Below, in pieces: positions 12,863 to 23,233 of a stretch of DNA of 64,000 nucleotides (its first letter is position 1; each line of letters opens with the position of its first letter). This stretch comes from Scolanthus callimorphus (lineage: Eukaryota; Cnidaria; Anthozoa; Actiniaria; Edwardsiidae), in contig CM066915.1 of NCBI GenBank assembly GCA_033964015.1, positions 1,240,001 to 1,304,000 of the forward strand, in the 5' to 3' direction. Both the position numbers and the translations under genes were made by a program. The notes under the pieces are model-generated. The model had not been told where the DNA came from, did not search any database, and saw only the letters and a program-made list of their open reading frames with translations.

Positions 12863-13074
12863 CATTCTCGAACCCAGAGCTCCCTGGCTCGTCACTTCAC
12901 GGGCGAGGCTTCGATGAGACGCATGCGTGAAATTTAATACAGAGCCGCTGAGAGAAAGATCTTTCAGCGCATGCTCCGACGCTCAAATCAGCCAATCAGC
13001 GATGGCCCTCAAGTGGATATCACCAGAGCCTCCCCTGTGAGCAGAGGAGCCGGGGAGCTCTGGGTACGAGAATG
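12863..13074. mobile_element. 212-bp Mutator-like MITE, 9-bp duplication
   Basis: The ends are CATTCTCGAACCCAGAGCTC and GAGCTCTGGGTACGAGAATG. It is flanked by the exact 9-bp repeat CCTGGAGCA at 12854-12862 and 13075-13083. A 9-bp duplication is the hallmark of Mutator-like elements. A sister copy lies at 48927-49250 with its own 9-bp duplication. The other arm of the surrounding foldback gives the empty site. Confidence 0.85.
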
Positions 13075-13396
13075 CCTGGAGCATGAAAATTTGCCAGGAA
13101 TGCAACGTTTAATCAAACTCCTGCCCTCTTGGCTGCGCCCGCATTCATTTGTCAGCATCGACAAAATTCCATGATGCTGCTACTCACCTAAGGCCATACC
13201 TCGAATTAAAGTCATGTTGAATACATTTAAAACAATAGATAATTTGTTATTGAAAGTGTAATGAGTCGATATCTCTTGGAAAAAAGTAATGGACGCGACC
13301 GTAATTCGACGTATGCCCTTTGCCTAAAGGATTGTGAATATGGTAGCATTCCAAACAAAGAAAGATTATTTAAATGAGGCCCACGTGACCTGAAAT

Positions 13397-13707
13397 GGCT
13401 GATTGCATTTTTAAACGCACCGGGAGGGTTGAGGACCTTTTTCCAGGGGGGTTGTGTTGGACTGTGCCTGGAGACTGGAAATTCCAAGGGGGAGGGTAAA
13501 AAAAGGCGACTTTCCTGGGACCTATTAGCAAAAAATTGATTTTCCAGGGGTATTTTGCAAGAAAAAATGGAAATTCCAGGGGAGGGTACTTTATGAGGTT
13601 GGAAATTCCAGGGAGAGGGTCTGTTTCACAAGTGGAAATTCCAGGGGAGGGGGTCTTTTATGTGAGGTCCTCAACCCCCCCGGTTTGGTTTAAAAATGCA
13701 ATCAGCC
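13397..13707. mobile_element. MITE of the GGCTGATTGC family, copy A
   Basis: The ends are GGCTGATTGCATTTTTAAAC and its complement, flanked by AAT at 13394-13396 and 13708-13710. The interior repeats GGAAATTCCAGGGG several times. The uninterrupted left arm of the host foldback (near 12310-12330) shows the empty site. Copies B and C are at 45139-45484 and 49964-50219. Confidence 0.85.
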
Positions 13708-13764
13708 AATGGAAACATTACTCTCAAGCCGAGAAGGTGTATTTTCTAATCTCGGGAAAGCCAA

Positions 13765-13793
13765 CTACTAGAGCAGATTTCATCACTGTTTAA
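13765..13793. mobile_element. Left fragment of MITE split by the 28-kb foldback
   Basis: AGAGCAGATTTC followed by a degenerate CACTGTTTAA matches the left end of the intact MITE at 42426-42606. The rest of this copy resumes at 42017. TTAA occurs at both junctions (13790-13793 and 42013-42016). Confidence 0.7.
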
Positions 13794-13984
13794 GAGCCGC
13801 TGCCTGTAAATATCAAGTATCGTCCGACAGATCAAAAAAATCGACCTCCAGTTTATTTTATAAAATGAGCCCCCATATGGAACTATTTTCGAAAATGGAG
13901 TTTAAAATTTTCAGCGAGTTTAATTTTTCGAGAAATCTCGTCAAGTCTGATTTCACCCAAATACACTCTTTTTTTTTATAAGAA

Positions 13985-14325
13985 CCTTTTTTATAAGAAC
14001 GTTCAGCCTGAAATTTAGCCAAATTTTAAGAACATGCTAAGAACATGCCTGAGCCTCAGATAGGAGCAAAATAGATTTATTTTCAGTGATGCGTTCTAAA
14101 ATCCAGAATCAAATGTGTTAATAATAACGACCTTCAATATTGTAATTTATAAACCCTCTTAAATACTTCATTGGTATGCATCATTCTATAAGATCTATCA
14201 TATTTCAGGTTCCGACGTCCTGAAATGTAAGAACATCCGTAAGAACATTTCCAGCCTCAAACTGCTCCAAAAATAAGAACGGCCCAGCCTCAACAGAAAA
14301 TTAGACGTTCTTATAAAAAACATAG
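13985..14325. mobile_element. MITE with TTTTTTATAAGAACGT ends
   Basis: TTTTTTATAAGAACGT near 13987 and ACGTTCTTATAAAAAA near 14307 are inverted. Iterated AAGAAC phrases lie inside. Related ATAAGAACCT repeats occur at 21330-21660 and near 63920. Confidence 0.6.
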
Positions 14326-14430
14326 GTCCGCTAACGCGAACGGGAAGCTATTTGCGATTGCCATGAGACATTGTACTCCCCCCTCCAACCAAAATTCCTG
14401 GTTACGCTTCTGTATACGTACTTCGGTCTA

Positions 14431-14920
14431 CAGTCGAAGCTCTCGTAAGCGACCACCTCGGGAACGGAAAAATGCGGTCGTTAACGGAGCTGGTCGCTTA
14501 CGAGAACGGCTCTCGTAAGCGACCACCAGCGGCTTCCTACTTGAACAATAGGTATTGGTCGCTTACGAGAGCTTAGTACAATAAATCTAGAAAATATCAT
14601 GTGATACTAATGCTTAAAATAGTTTGATTTAATTCCCGACTTTAATTAAGAATAGACAACCGCAAATATGTACATAGAAAATAGCATTTCATCGGTGCAG
14701 CTTGTATCAGTTTAGATATTTATGAGGTGATGACTGATGTTTTAATTAAAGACAAAAAAGTACTGTGGTCGCTTACGAGAGCTGGTCGCATCGATAAGGC
14801 GGTCGCTTACGAGAGCTTGAAGTAACAGAGTTTATGCGACATTTCAAACGGGGTTTCGGGAAAATGGTCGTTATGGGAGCTGGTCGCTTACGAGAGCGGT
14901 CGCACAGAGAGCTTCGACTG
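14431..14920. mobile_element. 490-bp MITE with iterated GGTCGCTTACGAGAGC motif
   Basis: The tips are CAGTCGAAGCTCTC and its complement, flanked by TA (14429-14430 and 14921-14922), as in Tc1/mariner-type MITEs. The motif GGTCGCTTACGAGAGC or its complement occurs about seven times, near 14446, 14502, 14512, 14556, 14767, 14802 and 14881. It is clustered near both ends, like subterminal transposase-binding sites. Confidence 0.8.
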
Positions 14921-14932
14921 TATTTAACAATT

Positions 14933-15116
14933 CAGGGGCGTAGCCAGGGGGGCCAGGGGGGGGGGCGCCCCCCCCCCCCCCCTTTCTCGGGAGATTTCCC
15001 ATACATTTACTGTATTTGCTGGAGGAAATTTGAACATTTTCGTCCCATGTTTTCACTATCCGCCCCCCCCCCCCTCCCCCTCCCCCCTCCTTCAGAAATT
15101 CCTGGCTACGCCACTG
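14933..15116. mobile_element. 184-bp MITE, CAGGGGCGTAGCCAGG family, CAATT duplication
   Basis: The tips are CAGGGGCGTAGCCAGG and CCTGGCTACGCCACTG, flanked by CAATT at 14928-14932 and 15117-15121. The interior has G and C tracts and the phrase AGATTTCCCATACATTTACT, which recurs in 34880-34955 and near 52250. The sister copy is at 51629-51928. Confidence 0.85.
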
Positions 15117-15444
15117 CAATTAGACCTCGAGGCCGAATGTGCTATGATGAATATAGCCTCCTCCGCAGGCATCTCCGTGTGATTTCCGTGTGCTTTGCAT
15201 CGTTTTGCATCGCTTCGTTGATGGTTTTGGCAGAGCGGAACCTGAGAACGAGTTCAAACCCTTTCACGGCCCTTTCACGATCACACCACCGGAAGTCCAA
15301 CCAAGCGCGTCGAAGAAGGCTCGAAATAGGTGTTTTCAAAACACAACGAGACGCCTGCGGAGGAGGCTATGATGAATAGACCATGAGGCCCAAGGCAGAA
15401 TGGTCTATTGATATCATAGCACATGAGGACGAGAGGTCTAATTG
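15117..15444. mobile_element. Palindromic element holding a Mutator-like MITE
   Basis: CAATTAGACCTC and GTGCTATGAT on the left are mirrored by ATCATAGCAC and GAGGTCTAATTG on the right. The MITE at 15154-15369 sits inside. Confidence 0.6.
15154..15369. mobile_element. 216-bp Mutator-like MITE with 9-bp duplication
   Basis: The inverted ends (TAGCCTCCTCCGCAGGC) run for about 28 bp with a few mismatches. They are flanked by exact TGATGAATA at 15145-15153 and 15370-15378. It is non-coding. Confidence 0.8.
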
Positions 15445-15612
15445 CTTTAGTATAAAACCACTAGTTGGTCGGTTTTGGTAATGAATTCGATAATTTTATG
15501 TTGAAAAAATCAAGTTTCTTGCAAAGAAAGGTGGTGGTTTTGCCAGGTACGGTCTATCACTAATAGACCATTAGTAGCTCAGCCATCAGAATGCAGATTT
15601 GTAATAGACCAT

Positions 15613-15874
15613 TAGTTGGTTTATACTAATTTCCTTTATATCTCGGTCCGAGCCATAGCTCAATCTGCAGAGGGCCGGGGAAAACAAATCAAACCGGGTC
15701 GACCGAGTTCGACTCCGGTATCGGCTATTTTTTTTCTTTTTCTCCCTTCAATTTTTTTCTAGCATTATTGAATCATCATAAGAAAGTAAGCCACTTAAAA
15801 CTGCAAAACAATTGCAAAAATAAGAAAAAAATATGCGATTCACAAAGACCGAATTGATCGATTGCCTTGCGAAG
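15613..15874 (+). repeat. tRNA-derived SINE-like unit, intact copy 1
   Basis: ATAGCTCAATCTGCAGAG resembles a Pol III A box and GAGTTCGACTCC a B box. They are followed by a TATCGGCTATTTTTTTT terminator-like T run and a tail ending GATTGCCTTGCGAAG. The unit is followed directly by a second copy (15875 onward) that begins with the same leader and is split by a transposon. SINE status is inferred from the boxes. It could also be a larger repeat that captured a tRNA-like part. Confidence 0.6.
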
Positions 15875-15937
15875 TTGGTTTATACTATTTCCTTTATATC
15901 TCGGTCCGAGCCATTCTCCCGTTGAGAAGTGGCGAAT
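15875..15937 (+). repeat. SINE-like unit copy 2, 5' part
   Basis: It starts with the same leader as copy 1 and reaches GTTGAGAAGTGG before the transposon. The rest of the unit resumes at 23234 with GTGGGCCACCG, so GTGG may be the target duplication. Confidence 0.6.
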
Positions 15938-15947
15938 AGCAAGTGTC

Positions 15948-16206
15948 ACGGCAAAATAAAAACTCCACGGCAAAACAAAGCAAACTCACGGCAAAACAAA
16001 GCAAACTCACGGCAAAACAAAGCAAACTCACGGCAAAACAAAGCAAACTCACGGCAAAACAAAGCAAACTCACGGCAAAACAAAGCAAACTCACGGCAAA
16101 ACAAAGCAAACTCACGGCAAAACAAAGCAAACTCACGGCAAAACAAAGCAAACTCACGGCAAAACAAAGCAAACTCACGGCAAAACAAAGCAAACTCACG
16201 GCAAAA
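15948..16206. repeat. 21-bp minisatellite, left terminus (about 11 units)
   Basis: Near-identical 21-bp units have core CTCACGGCAAAACAAAG. Since 21 is a multiple of three and no frame holds a stop, several frames remain open. The peptides are artefacts of the repeat. Confidence 0.9.
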
Positions 16207-16316
16207 AGCAGAATGGGAGAAACGGCCGAGAAGACCCTGGGACGAGGTTACGACTGTTGGTCAGCGGTTCACCTTATGAGGAGAAGTGTGAATCTTCCCT
16301 CGTGCTCGAATCCATC

Positions 16317-19245
16317 ATGTTTTGCACAAACTGTGGCAAAGAAGGCACTTTATTTGCACGATTTTGTGAAGGATGTGGAAAAGGTAAGATTTTAACTTAG
16401 CTCAGCAGTTACTTATACATATTTCTCTCATTATTTCTCTCGACTGCTGAGCGAAATGACCTGCATGCATAGCTATGCATGCTGCTTGCCTTATTCATGA
16501 AATAGTCGAGTTTGGGTACAATTTTAGCGTCTCAAACTCCTAACTTATGCTCTAATTTTGCGGCTTTTTGCGTGTTAAAATATCAATTGTCGAATATCAA
16601 AAACTTGGCTTCGTATCATAGTCTCCTGAAACATATGTATCGTGTTTCTTCTCTTGAGATTCATGAGCCAAGTAAACAAACATACCATAACATGTAACCG
16701 GGGAAGGGGTACCTCTATTTATTATATGGCTGGACAATTTCCTGTGATTTGATTGATTGGCGCACTGGCTGTATTTTGTGTATTGCCCACAGGCTATATT
16801 TTCCGTATTCGGACCCGTGTCCCAGATGAAGATCATGCATATTTGAATGAGTCATAAAATACATGAATTATTAACCTCTCTTATTATTGACTTAACGGGG
16901 ATGATCTGCTGAACAGAGTCGGATTTCGAGCTTCTTGTCATAAACAGGGTATACATTTTCCAGATTTCTGAGTCTGTTGGTCATCAGCCAATCAGATTGC
17001 GTAGAGAAAACAATTATACAATTACTTGTTGATTACTTTGGAAGGAAATTCAGTTTTTGATTCACAATTGTGAATTACTTTGCCCTCTGATTGATTTGCC
17101 GTTGAATTACTATCGCATTTGATTTTGCAGTGAATAACTCATGAATTGCTTTGACAGTCATGTGAAAACTGCTTAATCATTCTGTAAAAGATTTACACCT
17201 TTTCTTTTCTATCAGCACTTTCATCTTCCAATCAATCTGGACCATCCAATCAATCTGGACCCTGTAATCAGCCTGGACCGTCCAACCAAGCCGGACCCTC
17301 CAATCAGTCTAAACCCTACAGTCAGCGTGGACCCTCAATACGAGCAAAGTCTTTTGAGGAGTACAAAAGATCAAAAGGAAAACAATGGAAGTCATTGTTA
17401 AATCCAAACCCTTACCTGATAAAGATGAGGATGTAGTCATTAATATATCATTAATGGAGTACAGCCATAAAGACGAAGACCTCAAGGCTAAAAGGGGGAA
17501 GAGGCTCCCACTAAGGGTCTCACCCTCAGTGGGCTATATTGCACTTAAAAAGCTAGCAGAGGAGAAGTGGAAAAACTTCTGCAGTGATTTGTATGATGAA
17601 TCAGAAGTTTATCACCTTCTCTTTGAAGATAAGGCCAAAGCTTTGTGGGTACCGGGGACAAAAAAAACCGAACCATTCACCCTTGCACGATATAAAGAAG
17701 AGATAGGCAAAGACTACAAACGGATAACGATGTATATCTGCTGTGACAGAGACTTACAAATGTATGAGGGCTTCTGTGATGATGACTATGAAAGTGAAGA
17801 TGGGAATGATGCCAATGGAAATGAGAATCATACCAAGGAAACCAAGGGAGCAAAGTCTGATGATGGCGATGACATAAAGCCAATGCTTGATGCATCTTCC
17901 AGCAAACGCCCAAAACTAGATACTAGTCAATTTGAGAATACAATACCAGTGGTTCATCTTGATGATGGTGATCATCCAGATGAAACTGCAGTTAATCAGC
18001 AGATCCAGATGGACCAGGAGTTGGCTAAGCAACTACAAGAAACTGTTGATGAATGCACAGAATCGCATATGAATGCAGAATCTGTTGTGCGACAGATATC
18101 AAAAAATGTTGACAATCAAGGACAACTTTACATTGTGCTCAGACGCAATGCGTCGATTGAAAGAATTGTTGCGCTTTGGAAGCGAGAAATCGAGAAAAAT
18201 CCAGAAGCAGTTGATCAAGTCCTTAGGGTGCACTTTAGTGGCGAAAAGGGTATAGATTCTGGTGCTATAGCCCAGGAGTTTTCCATTATGCAATAAACCT
18301 TATCAGCGTTACAGTTTTTCCTGGTGGAGTCCCCGTGGAGAGCACAACATATGTGCAAAATGGGACATTTGTGATCTGTGGTCAGCTGGCTGCTCACAGC
18401 TTAGCCCAGCGAGGCCTTCCTCCTAGATTCCTTGAGAATGCTACTTATAACTTGATGATCAACCCAGAGCTGTCATTACAAGAGGTTGACCAAGAACAGT
18501 TCTTGACTGAGAATGACAGAACTCTGTTGGAGGCACTAAAGAATGATGTCAAGGAAAGCAGAAGCCTTATCATAGACCATGGCTATACTGGTCCAATTGA
18601 TGAATTGCACAAGGAAGAAATCGCCAAGTCTGTCACTGTCAGTATCATTACAAGAAGAAGCATTTACCTGAAGGAGTTCATGAATGGACTCAAGGCCTTT
18701 GGCTTATCTGACCTGATTGTTAGATATCCAGAAGCATGTAGAAGTCTGTTGGTTAAGGATGCACACAGTGTTGAAGAGGTGGATGCAAACTATGTTGCAT
18801 CATTGTTAAGGCCTGTTTACTCAGACATTAAGTCACAAAGAGTTGTAGAGGAGAGCATGTTGGATCATTTCCATGATTTTATGATTACACTAGAAGACAA
18901 GCAGGTTGATGGGTACGAGGAGGCTGTGGGATGGAAAACAGAAGAAGACACCTGCACAGCTGAACCGGAGCAGTTTATTTCAGCTGACCTGACCCCTGCT
19001 GGGGTACTAGGCTGGCTTACAGGTCAGCGACACAAACCTCTTGATGAGGAGATGAGCTAGTAATTACGGTGCAGTTTGACCATCACTGTAAATTAAGAAA
19101 CAAAGATCACACTATCTGTTACCCAATTGTTGGTGCATGTGCCCAAGTGATAACATTGCCAGTAGAGCACATGAAAACATCCAAAGAATTCAGCGAGGTA
19201 TTTCTGACCGCATATTGTAAAGGCCAGGCATTTGCGAAGCCCTAA
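16317..19245 (+). CDS. Zinc-ribbon/HECT E3 ubiquitin-ligase-like gene
   Basis: Exon 1 (16317-16383) starts at ATG and encodes a small zinc ribbon with two CX2C knuckles (C3, C6, C17, C20). The donor GTAAGA and the acceptor TTTCTATCAG at 17215 join in phase. Exon 2 (17216-19245) has a Gln/Ser/Gly/Pro repeat, a conserved 100-residue domain, an acidic linker and a HECT-like domain (SGAIAQEF, LAAHSLAQRG, LKEFMNGL, GVLGWLTGQ). The C-lobe ends with GACAQVITLP, where Cys sits seven residues before Pro as in the HECT active site. HECT ligases form a ubiquitin thioester. Single-base losses near 17390, 18280 and 19057 break the frame. Similar genes, often named G2/M-phase E3-like, are abundant in corals and fish (from memory). 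Its role in a transposon is unknown. Confidence 0.75.
16384..17215 (+). other. Intron of the HECT-like gene
   Basis: An 832-bp intron with GT-AG ends and a T-rich 3' tract. Its second half (about 16979-17176) is a diverged, partial copy of the MITE family seen at 50937-51203; it ends with GACAGTCATGTGAAAAC. Confidence 0.6.
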
Positions 19246-19449
19246 GTTTGTATACTGGTACTTTATGATTTATTGAAGATTTTTTTAACCATACCAGGAA
19301 AGGAGGGTGTGTGCTTACATCCCCTTCTTATAGACAAAAAATGCAATCATAGACTGTTTAGCAGATGGTTCACAGATGGAACAGAACATAGTGAAAACAG
19401 AAGTTTAGTGACTGTATCCTAAAGTATGAAACAAGGTTCCTGGTGACTC

Positions 19450-19817
19450 CCCCTAAAAAAAGTCACATATGCTTGTTCTATCCCTTAGGGTATAAAATTC
19501 GCCTCCAAGTGCTATCCCTTAGGGTCTTCTAGAAAATCTGCTATCACTTAGGGTGTCTTGCAGCCCGACCCAAAGAATACAAATCAAACTTCCTGTCAAA
19601 CTTGTTAAGATTTCCTGTTTTAAAATCAAGTAATAGGTCTCATGGTCCATCCAACTGTCTATAATCACAAACGTCAATTGGCCAATCAAAATTGATCTAT
19701 AGACCATGCCTTTTTGCTATCTCTTAGGGTTGAATTTGCCTTTGGCCACACCCATTTTGCTATCCCTTAGGGTTAAAATTCATTTTCTCAACTAGCATAT
19801 GTGACTTTTTTTAGGGG
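19450..19817. mobile_element. 368-bp MITE with CCCCTAAAAAAAGTCAC ends
   Basis: CCCCTAAAAAAAGTCACATA on the left and its complement near 19795-19817. The interior repeats TGCTATCCCTTAGGGT at least five times; the same phrase occurs near 4110. Confidence 0.65.
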
Positions 19818-20707
19818 TTAAGACACCAATAACTGAAAAGAGTGATAACTTTCTCTACATAGAGCAGATAATTATTAGTATTATATGAAAGATATATGGT
19901 ATAATATATTGTTCCATGAATTATAATTCATGTATGTTATATGTTACAGTTTTAATTTTATACTTTTATCATGATTGTCATAACTTGAAAATATAGTTAC
20001 TGTTTTTTTGGTTTGGTATGGCTAACACTTAATCAGTTGCACTCTTATCCAATCATGCTGGAGATGAGGAACTTGCTCAAAAAGTAAGTGTCAGTTATGC
20101 AAACAATGATAGCTAAGGGGCTGAACATTTCACTTTTGAGGGAAGAGGTGGTTGATTTTGTGGTTGCAATATTTTTTTGGGGGGTCCTCAGTCTTCACCC
20201 AAAATGCACGATTTTTTATAAGCATAAAGCGGGATATTTTTTCAAAATCCCCCCCCCCCCCCCCCCCCCTCAAAAGTCACTTGGGCAGCCCCTAAGATGA
20301 ATAAATGTTATGTTACTGTTAATGCACATGTTATTGTAATTACCAGAAAGCCTCTGATTTTTGTGTATCCATGTGGATGTTCTCTGTTTACATTGATAAT
20401 TTTAATTCAGGATGATGTTTAACAATAATAAAATTCTGATACAGCTAAAAATACCAAATGATATTACTCTTTTCCTGTCAAAGAACTAAGATGTTCTAGG
20501 AATTCTCTGAGACCTTTCTGTAGGTGGGTGGGCTCTGCAAAATGGAAAAGCATCTTTCCTATAACTGTCCACATAAGGTCTATAACAGTAATCTCATATT
20601 AAACATAGTTGTTTTCTTTGTCTTTACTTGTAATTTGAACAGTTTGTCAATCACATCACTAGACACTGCCTGTACATGGTCAACATGATCAAGTTAATAT
20701 CCTCATT

Positions 20708-20848
20708 GTGTGATCCCAGAAAAAATCTGACCCCCCCCCCCCCTGAGGAAGGGATCTGAAATTTCAGAGGGGTGGGGAGGGGTCAAATCTCAACCCCCTT
20801 CTCTGGGGAGGGGGGGGGGGGGGGTATGGATCATTTCTGGAATCACAC
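20708..20848. mobile_element. 141-bp MITE with ATT duplication
   Basis: The tips are GTGTGATCCCAGAA and TTCTGGAATCACAC, with ATT at 20705-20707 and 20849-20851. It belongs to the same family as 9086-9243. The interior has C and G tracts of ten or more. Confidence 0.8.
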
Positions 20849-21329
20849 ATTACAAAAACATTTCCAGCACGTCATTTTTATACAGCTATGAAATTTGTTG
20901 GTATCTCATGCATCTCTCGATTTGTTTCTTAACAAACAAATTATGTTAAGATGATTTACTGCTGTTTTGAGTATTCTGTGAACTCTCACCAACGTTTTCC
21001 AATGCTAAACCATCTTCTGGCTTCCGTCAATAGAACTTCAAATTTTTAACGGAATTACATTTTGTGCTATTTGATTGATCAGTGCCTTGCGATGAGATGG
21101 TGTTTTATGTGTTGGCCTATTGAAAAGCTTCAAGGGTTTTGATTGACGGCAGCTCAAAGGAGGTTAAGCAGATGGAAATCATTGGCGAGAGTTCGCAGAA
21201 TACTCAAAACATTAGTAATGAGATCCACTTAACTTGGAGGAAGTAGTATCAAGATTGATTGATTGAGATAATAAAAGATAATGTAAAACGTTTAGTCTTT
21301 CAGATAAGTAGATGCAATACAGTAAAATC

Positions 21330-21660
21330 CTGCAAGTAAGAACCTAAAATTTAAGAACCTGTTAGGCTAAAATTTTGGCTAAAATTGGCCAACATTTATG
21401 TATTGTATTGTATTCCCTGTTATACACCCTTTATATAAAAACCTGCTTAGCCTAAACATTTGTCATAGGTTCTTAATTTTTATAAAAAATCATGAATTGG
21501 AACATGCTGTACCTGATGTCCAGGAAAGAAATTAATTTAAGAAAGAAATTAATTTAGGAAAATTATTTAAGGAATAAAGGAGAAATAAAGAATGTAAATA
21601 GCTTAAAGTTTCACTAATCACCATTTATATAAGAACCTGTTTAGGCTAACTTGGGAAAAT
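21330..21660. repeat. ATAAGAACCT-type repeat
   Basis: AAGAACCT and AAAACCTG phrases, with GTTAGGCTAA neighbours, recur about six times. They are related to the MITE at 13985-14325. Confidence 0.45.
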
Positions 21661-21793
21661 GTAGGTTTATTACTCACACGTTTTTACTGTTATCATATAC
21701 TCATTAGTGGATCTCATTAAATAATATACTCATTACAAAGAATGAGTATATAACAGTAACCACGCCCTTTAATTTAATGTTACATCAACCACT

Positions 21794-22932
21794 TCAAACT
21801 GCAACTAAAAGTAACCGTTCATAAAGACTAAGGGCCTCTCGCCAATGCATTGGCCTCTGAAGGTCAAGGGTATTCACTACATATCTAAAATATTCCTGGT
21901 ATTCATTATCCTCATCCTTTTCTACTATATGACCCTTTGCATACTCAAGCTCATTCAAGGGAACTGTGATGATTAGATCACGAACACCACCATGACTCTC
22001 TGGTAATGCATATATTGCATTTGGTCTTCCAGATATAGTGTCATGCCTGGATTTGCGTATATAGTGTGTGTTCCAGTGCTCTAAGACCTGATTTAAATCA
22101 GCTTGTAACAATTCGGCAAAGCAAAACCACAGGCACTCTTTTTGTAAAGGATCACCAATGTTTAACTTTCCCACTTCTTGTAAGTCCTTAAAAAAGTTGA
22201 TCCACCAACTGCTCCAGCTTTTTTCAAGGACGACCACCATGCCTCTATTCTTTGGTTTCTTGGTGAGGGTACATATTGATGTGAATCTGGATTATCAAGA
22301 AAAAAGCAGTGTATGGCAGCCATTGTTCCATTTTCTGTCCCAAGGTCAGTATAAAGGCGTCGTGGGCAGCCACCCTTTTTGCTGACAGCATCTAAATAGT
22401 ATGCAGCTATATTATCAGGATAGCTATTTGATCTAGTGACGTAAAGCCATAGCATTTTACGGCTAAACCCATCAATGCAACCGTGGATGGGGAATCCATA
22501 CGGAGACAGTTTATCATAGCCGTCTGCATGCCAAGCACTGTTTGGGCCTGGATTATGATACTCTCGTCTTTGTAGTTTATGTGCTTTTCTCCTTTCGACG
22601 CCATCTGGATCTAATTCTAGCATCAAATTTTGTACTACTATTCGTGGTACAATTATCCCCTTGAGTCTAAGTGAGTGCCAGATTGATCGGTACCCGACAC
22701 TTGAATTTGGACCATCTAAAAGCTCCACTATAGCTTGTCTCACTTCCTGCTCATCGAAATCAACCTTTTTTCTCGATAAATCCATGGCCTTCAGCCGCCT
22801 TTTCAGAGTTCTAAGACTCATTTCAATTCCAAAATCTTCCCGAAGCAATCCCCTCATCTCTTCGTATTCATATCCTTTATAAAACAGATATTCTATGGCT
22901 TCTTCTTCTTCGTAGTCATTGGAGGCCGCCAT
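21794..22932 (-). CDS. DDE (rve/integrase-core) transposase, IS3EU-like
   Basis: The first 256 codons (ATG at 22932) hold a helix-turn-helix-like N-terminus (around residues 38-52) and an integrase core. The catalytic set is D137 in WHADGYD, D196 in YTDLGTEN and E230 in RIEAWW, with 33 residues between the last two. The second part has NHWNTHYIRKSRHD and PESHGG motifs typical of this metazoan family. I associate it with the eukaryotic IS3-like (IS3EU) transposons from memory. It is probably intronless. One base is lost in the T6 run at 22219-22224, shifting the frame after SSLKK; translation resumes in the next frame to the stop at 21794. Catalytic residues are intact. It starts about 50 bp inside the right minisatellite end. 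Confidence 0.8.
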
Positions 22933-22983
22933 TTTATTTCCAAATAGTCAAAAGTCGAGCATGCGCCGTTGAGCAAACTTCCG

Positions 22984-23233
22984 CCTTGGACCGCTGACCA
23001 AGAACACGGTATTTGTAAATTTGCCGTGATTATTTTGCCGTGAGTTTGCCTTGTTTTTGCCGTGAGTTTGCTTTGTTTTGCCGTGAGTTTGCTTTGTTTT
23101 GCCGTGAGTTTGCTTTGTTTTGCCGTGAGTTTGCTTTGTTTTGCCGTGAGTTTGCTTTGTTTTGCCGTGAGTTTGCTTTGTTTTGCCGTGAGTTTGCTTT
23201 GTTTTGCCGTGGAGTTTTATTTTGCCGTGACAC
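22984..23233. repeat. 21-bp minisatellite, right terminus (about 8 units, inverted)
   Basis: The same unit as 15948-16206 in reverse orientation, ending with the same edge variant. It is shorter by about three units. Open frames within it are repeat artefacts. Confidence 0.9.

Larger units (their letters stand above)
12298..13738. mobile_element. Foldback element with two nested MITEs
   Basis: The arms run from about 12298 to 12560 and back from about 12780 to 13738. For example GTAAACTAGTTCTTTG near 12498 and its complement near 12845, and ATCATGGAATTTTGTCG near 12391 and its complement near 13155. The right arm is interrupted by the MITE at 12863-13074 and by the MITE at 13397-13707. In both cases the left arm supplies the uninterrupted sequence. 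Confidence 0.7.
19246..21793. other. Spacer between the two convergent transposon genes
   Basis: It holds the MITE-like elements at 19450-19817 and 20708-20848, a C tract near 20250-20269 and ATAAGAACCT repeats at 21330-21660. No further gene was recognised. Confidence 0.5.
15938..23233. mobile_element. 7.3-kb DNA transposon with minisatellite termini carrying HECT-like and DDE transposase genes
   Basis: Arrays of one 21-bp repeat (core CTCACGGCAAAACAAAG) lie in opposite orientation at 15948-16206 and 22984-23233. Both outer edges have the same variant sequence (AGTGTCACGGCAAAATAAA and its complement). The phrase TTGGTCAGCGGT follows both arrays inward, so the inverted ends run about 350 bp. 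Two genes start just inside the ends and converge: a zinc-ribbon/HECT gene (+) and a DDE transposase (-). The outer flanks are two halves of one SINE-like unit, so the whole block inserted as a piece. Confidence 0.75.

Noticed and set aside
14834..15379. 181-codon plus-strand frame
   Set aside because: It crosses three separate MITEs, so it cannot be an ancestral gene.
15894..16395. Open frames of 80-150 codons on both strands encoding heptapeptide repeats
   Set aside because: The 21-bp unit is a multiple of three with no stop, so several frames stay open by chance. They form the inverted terminus of a transposon.
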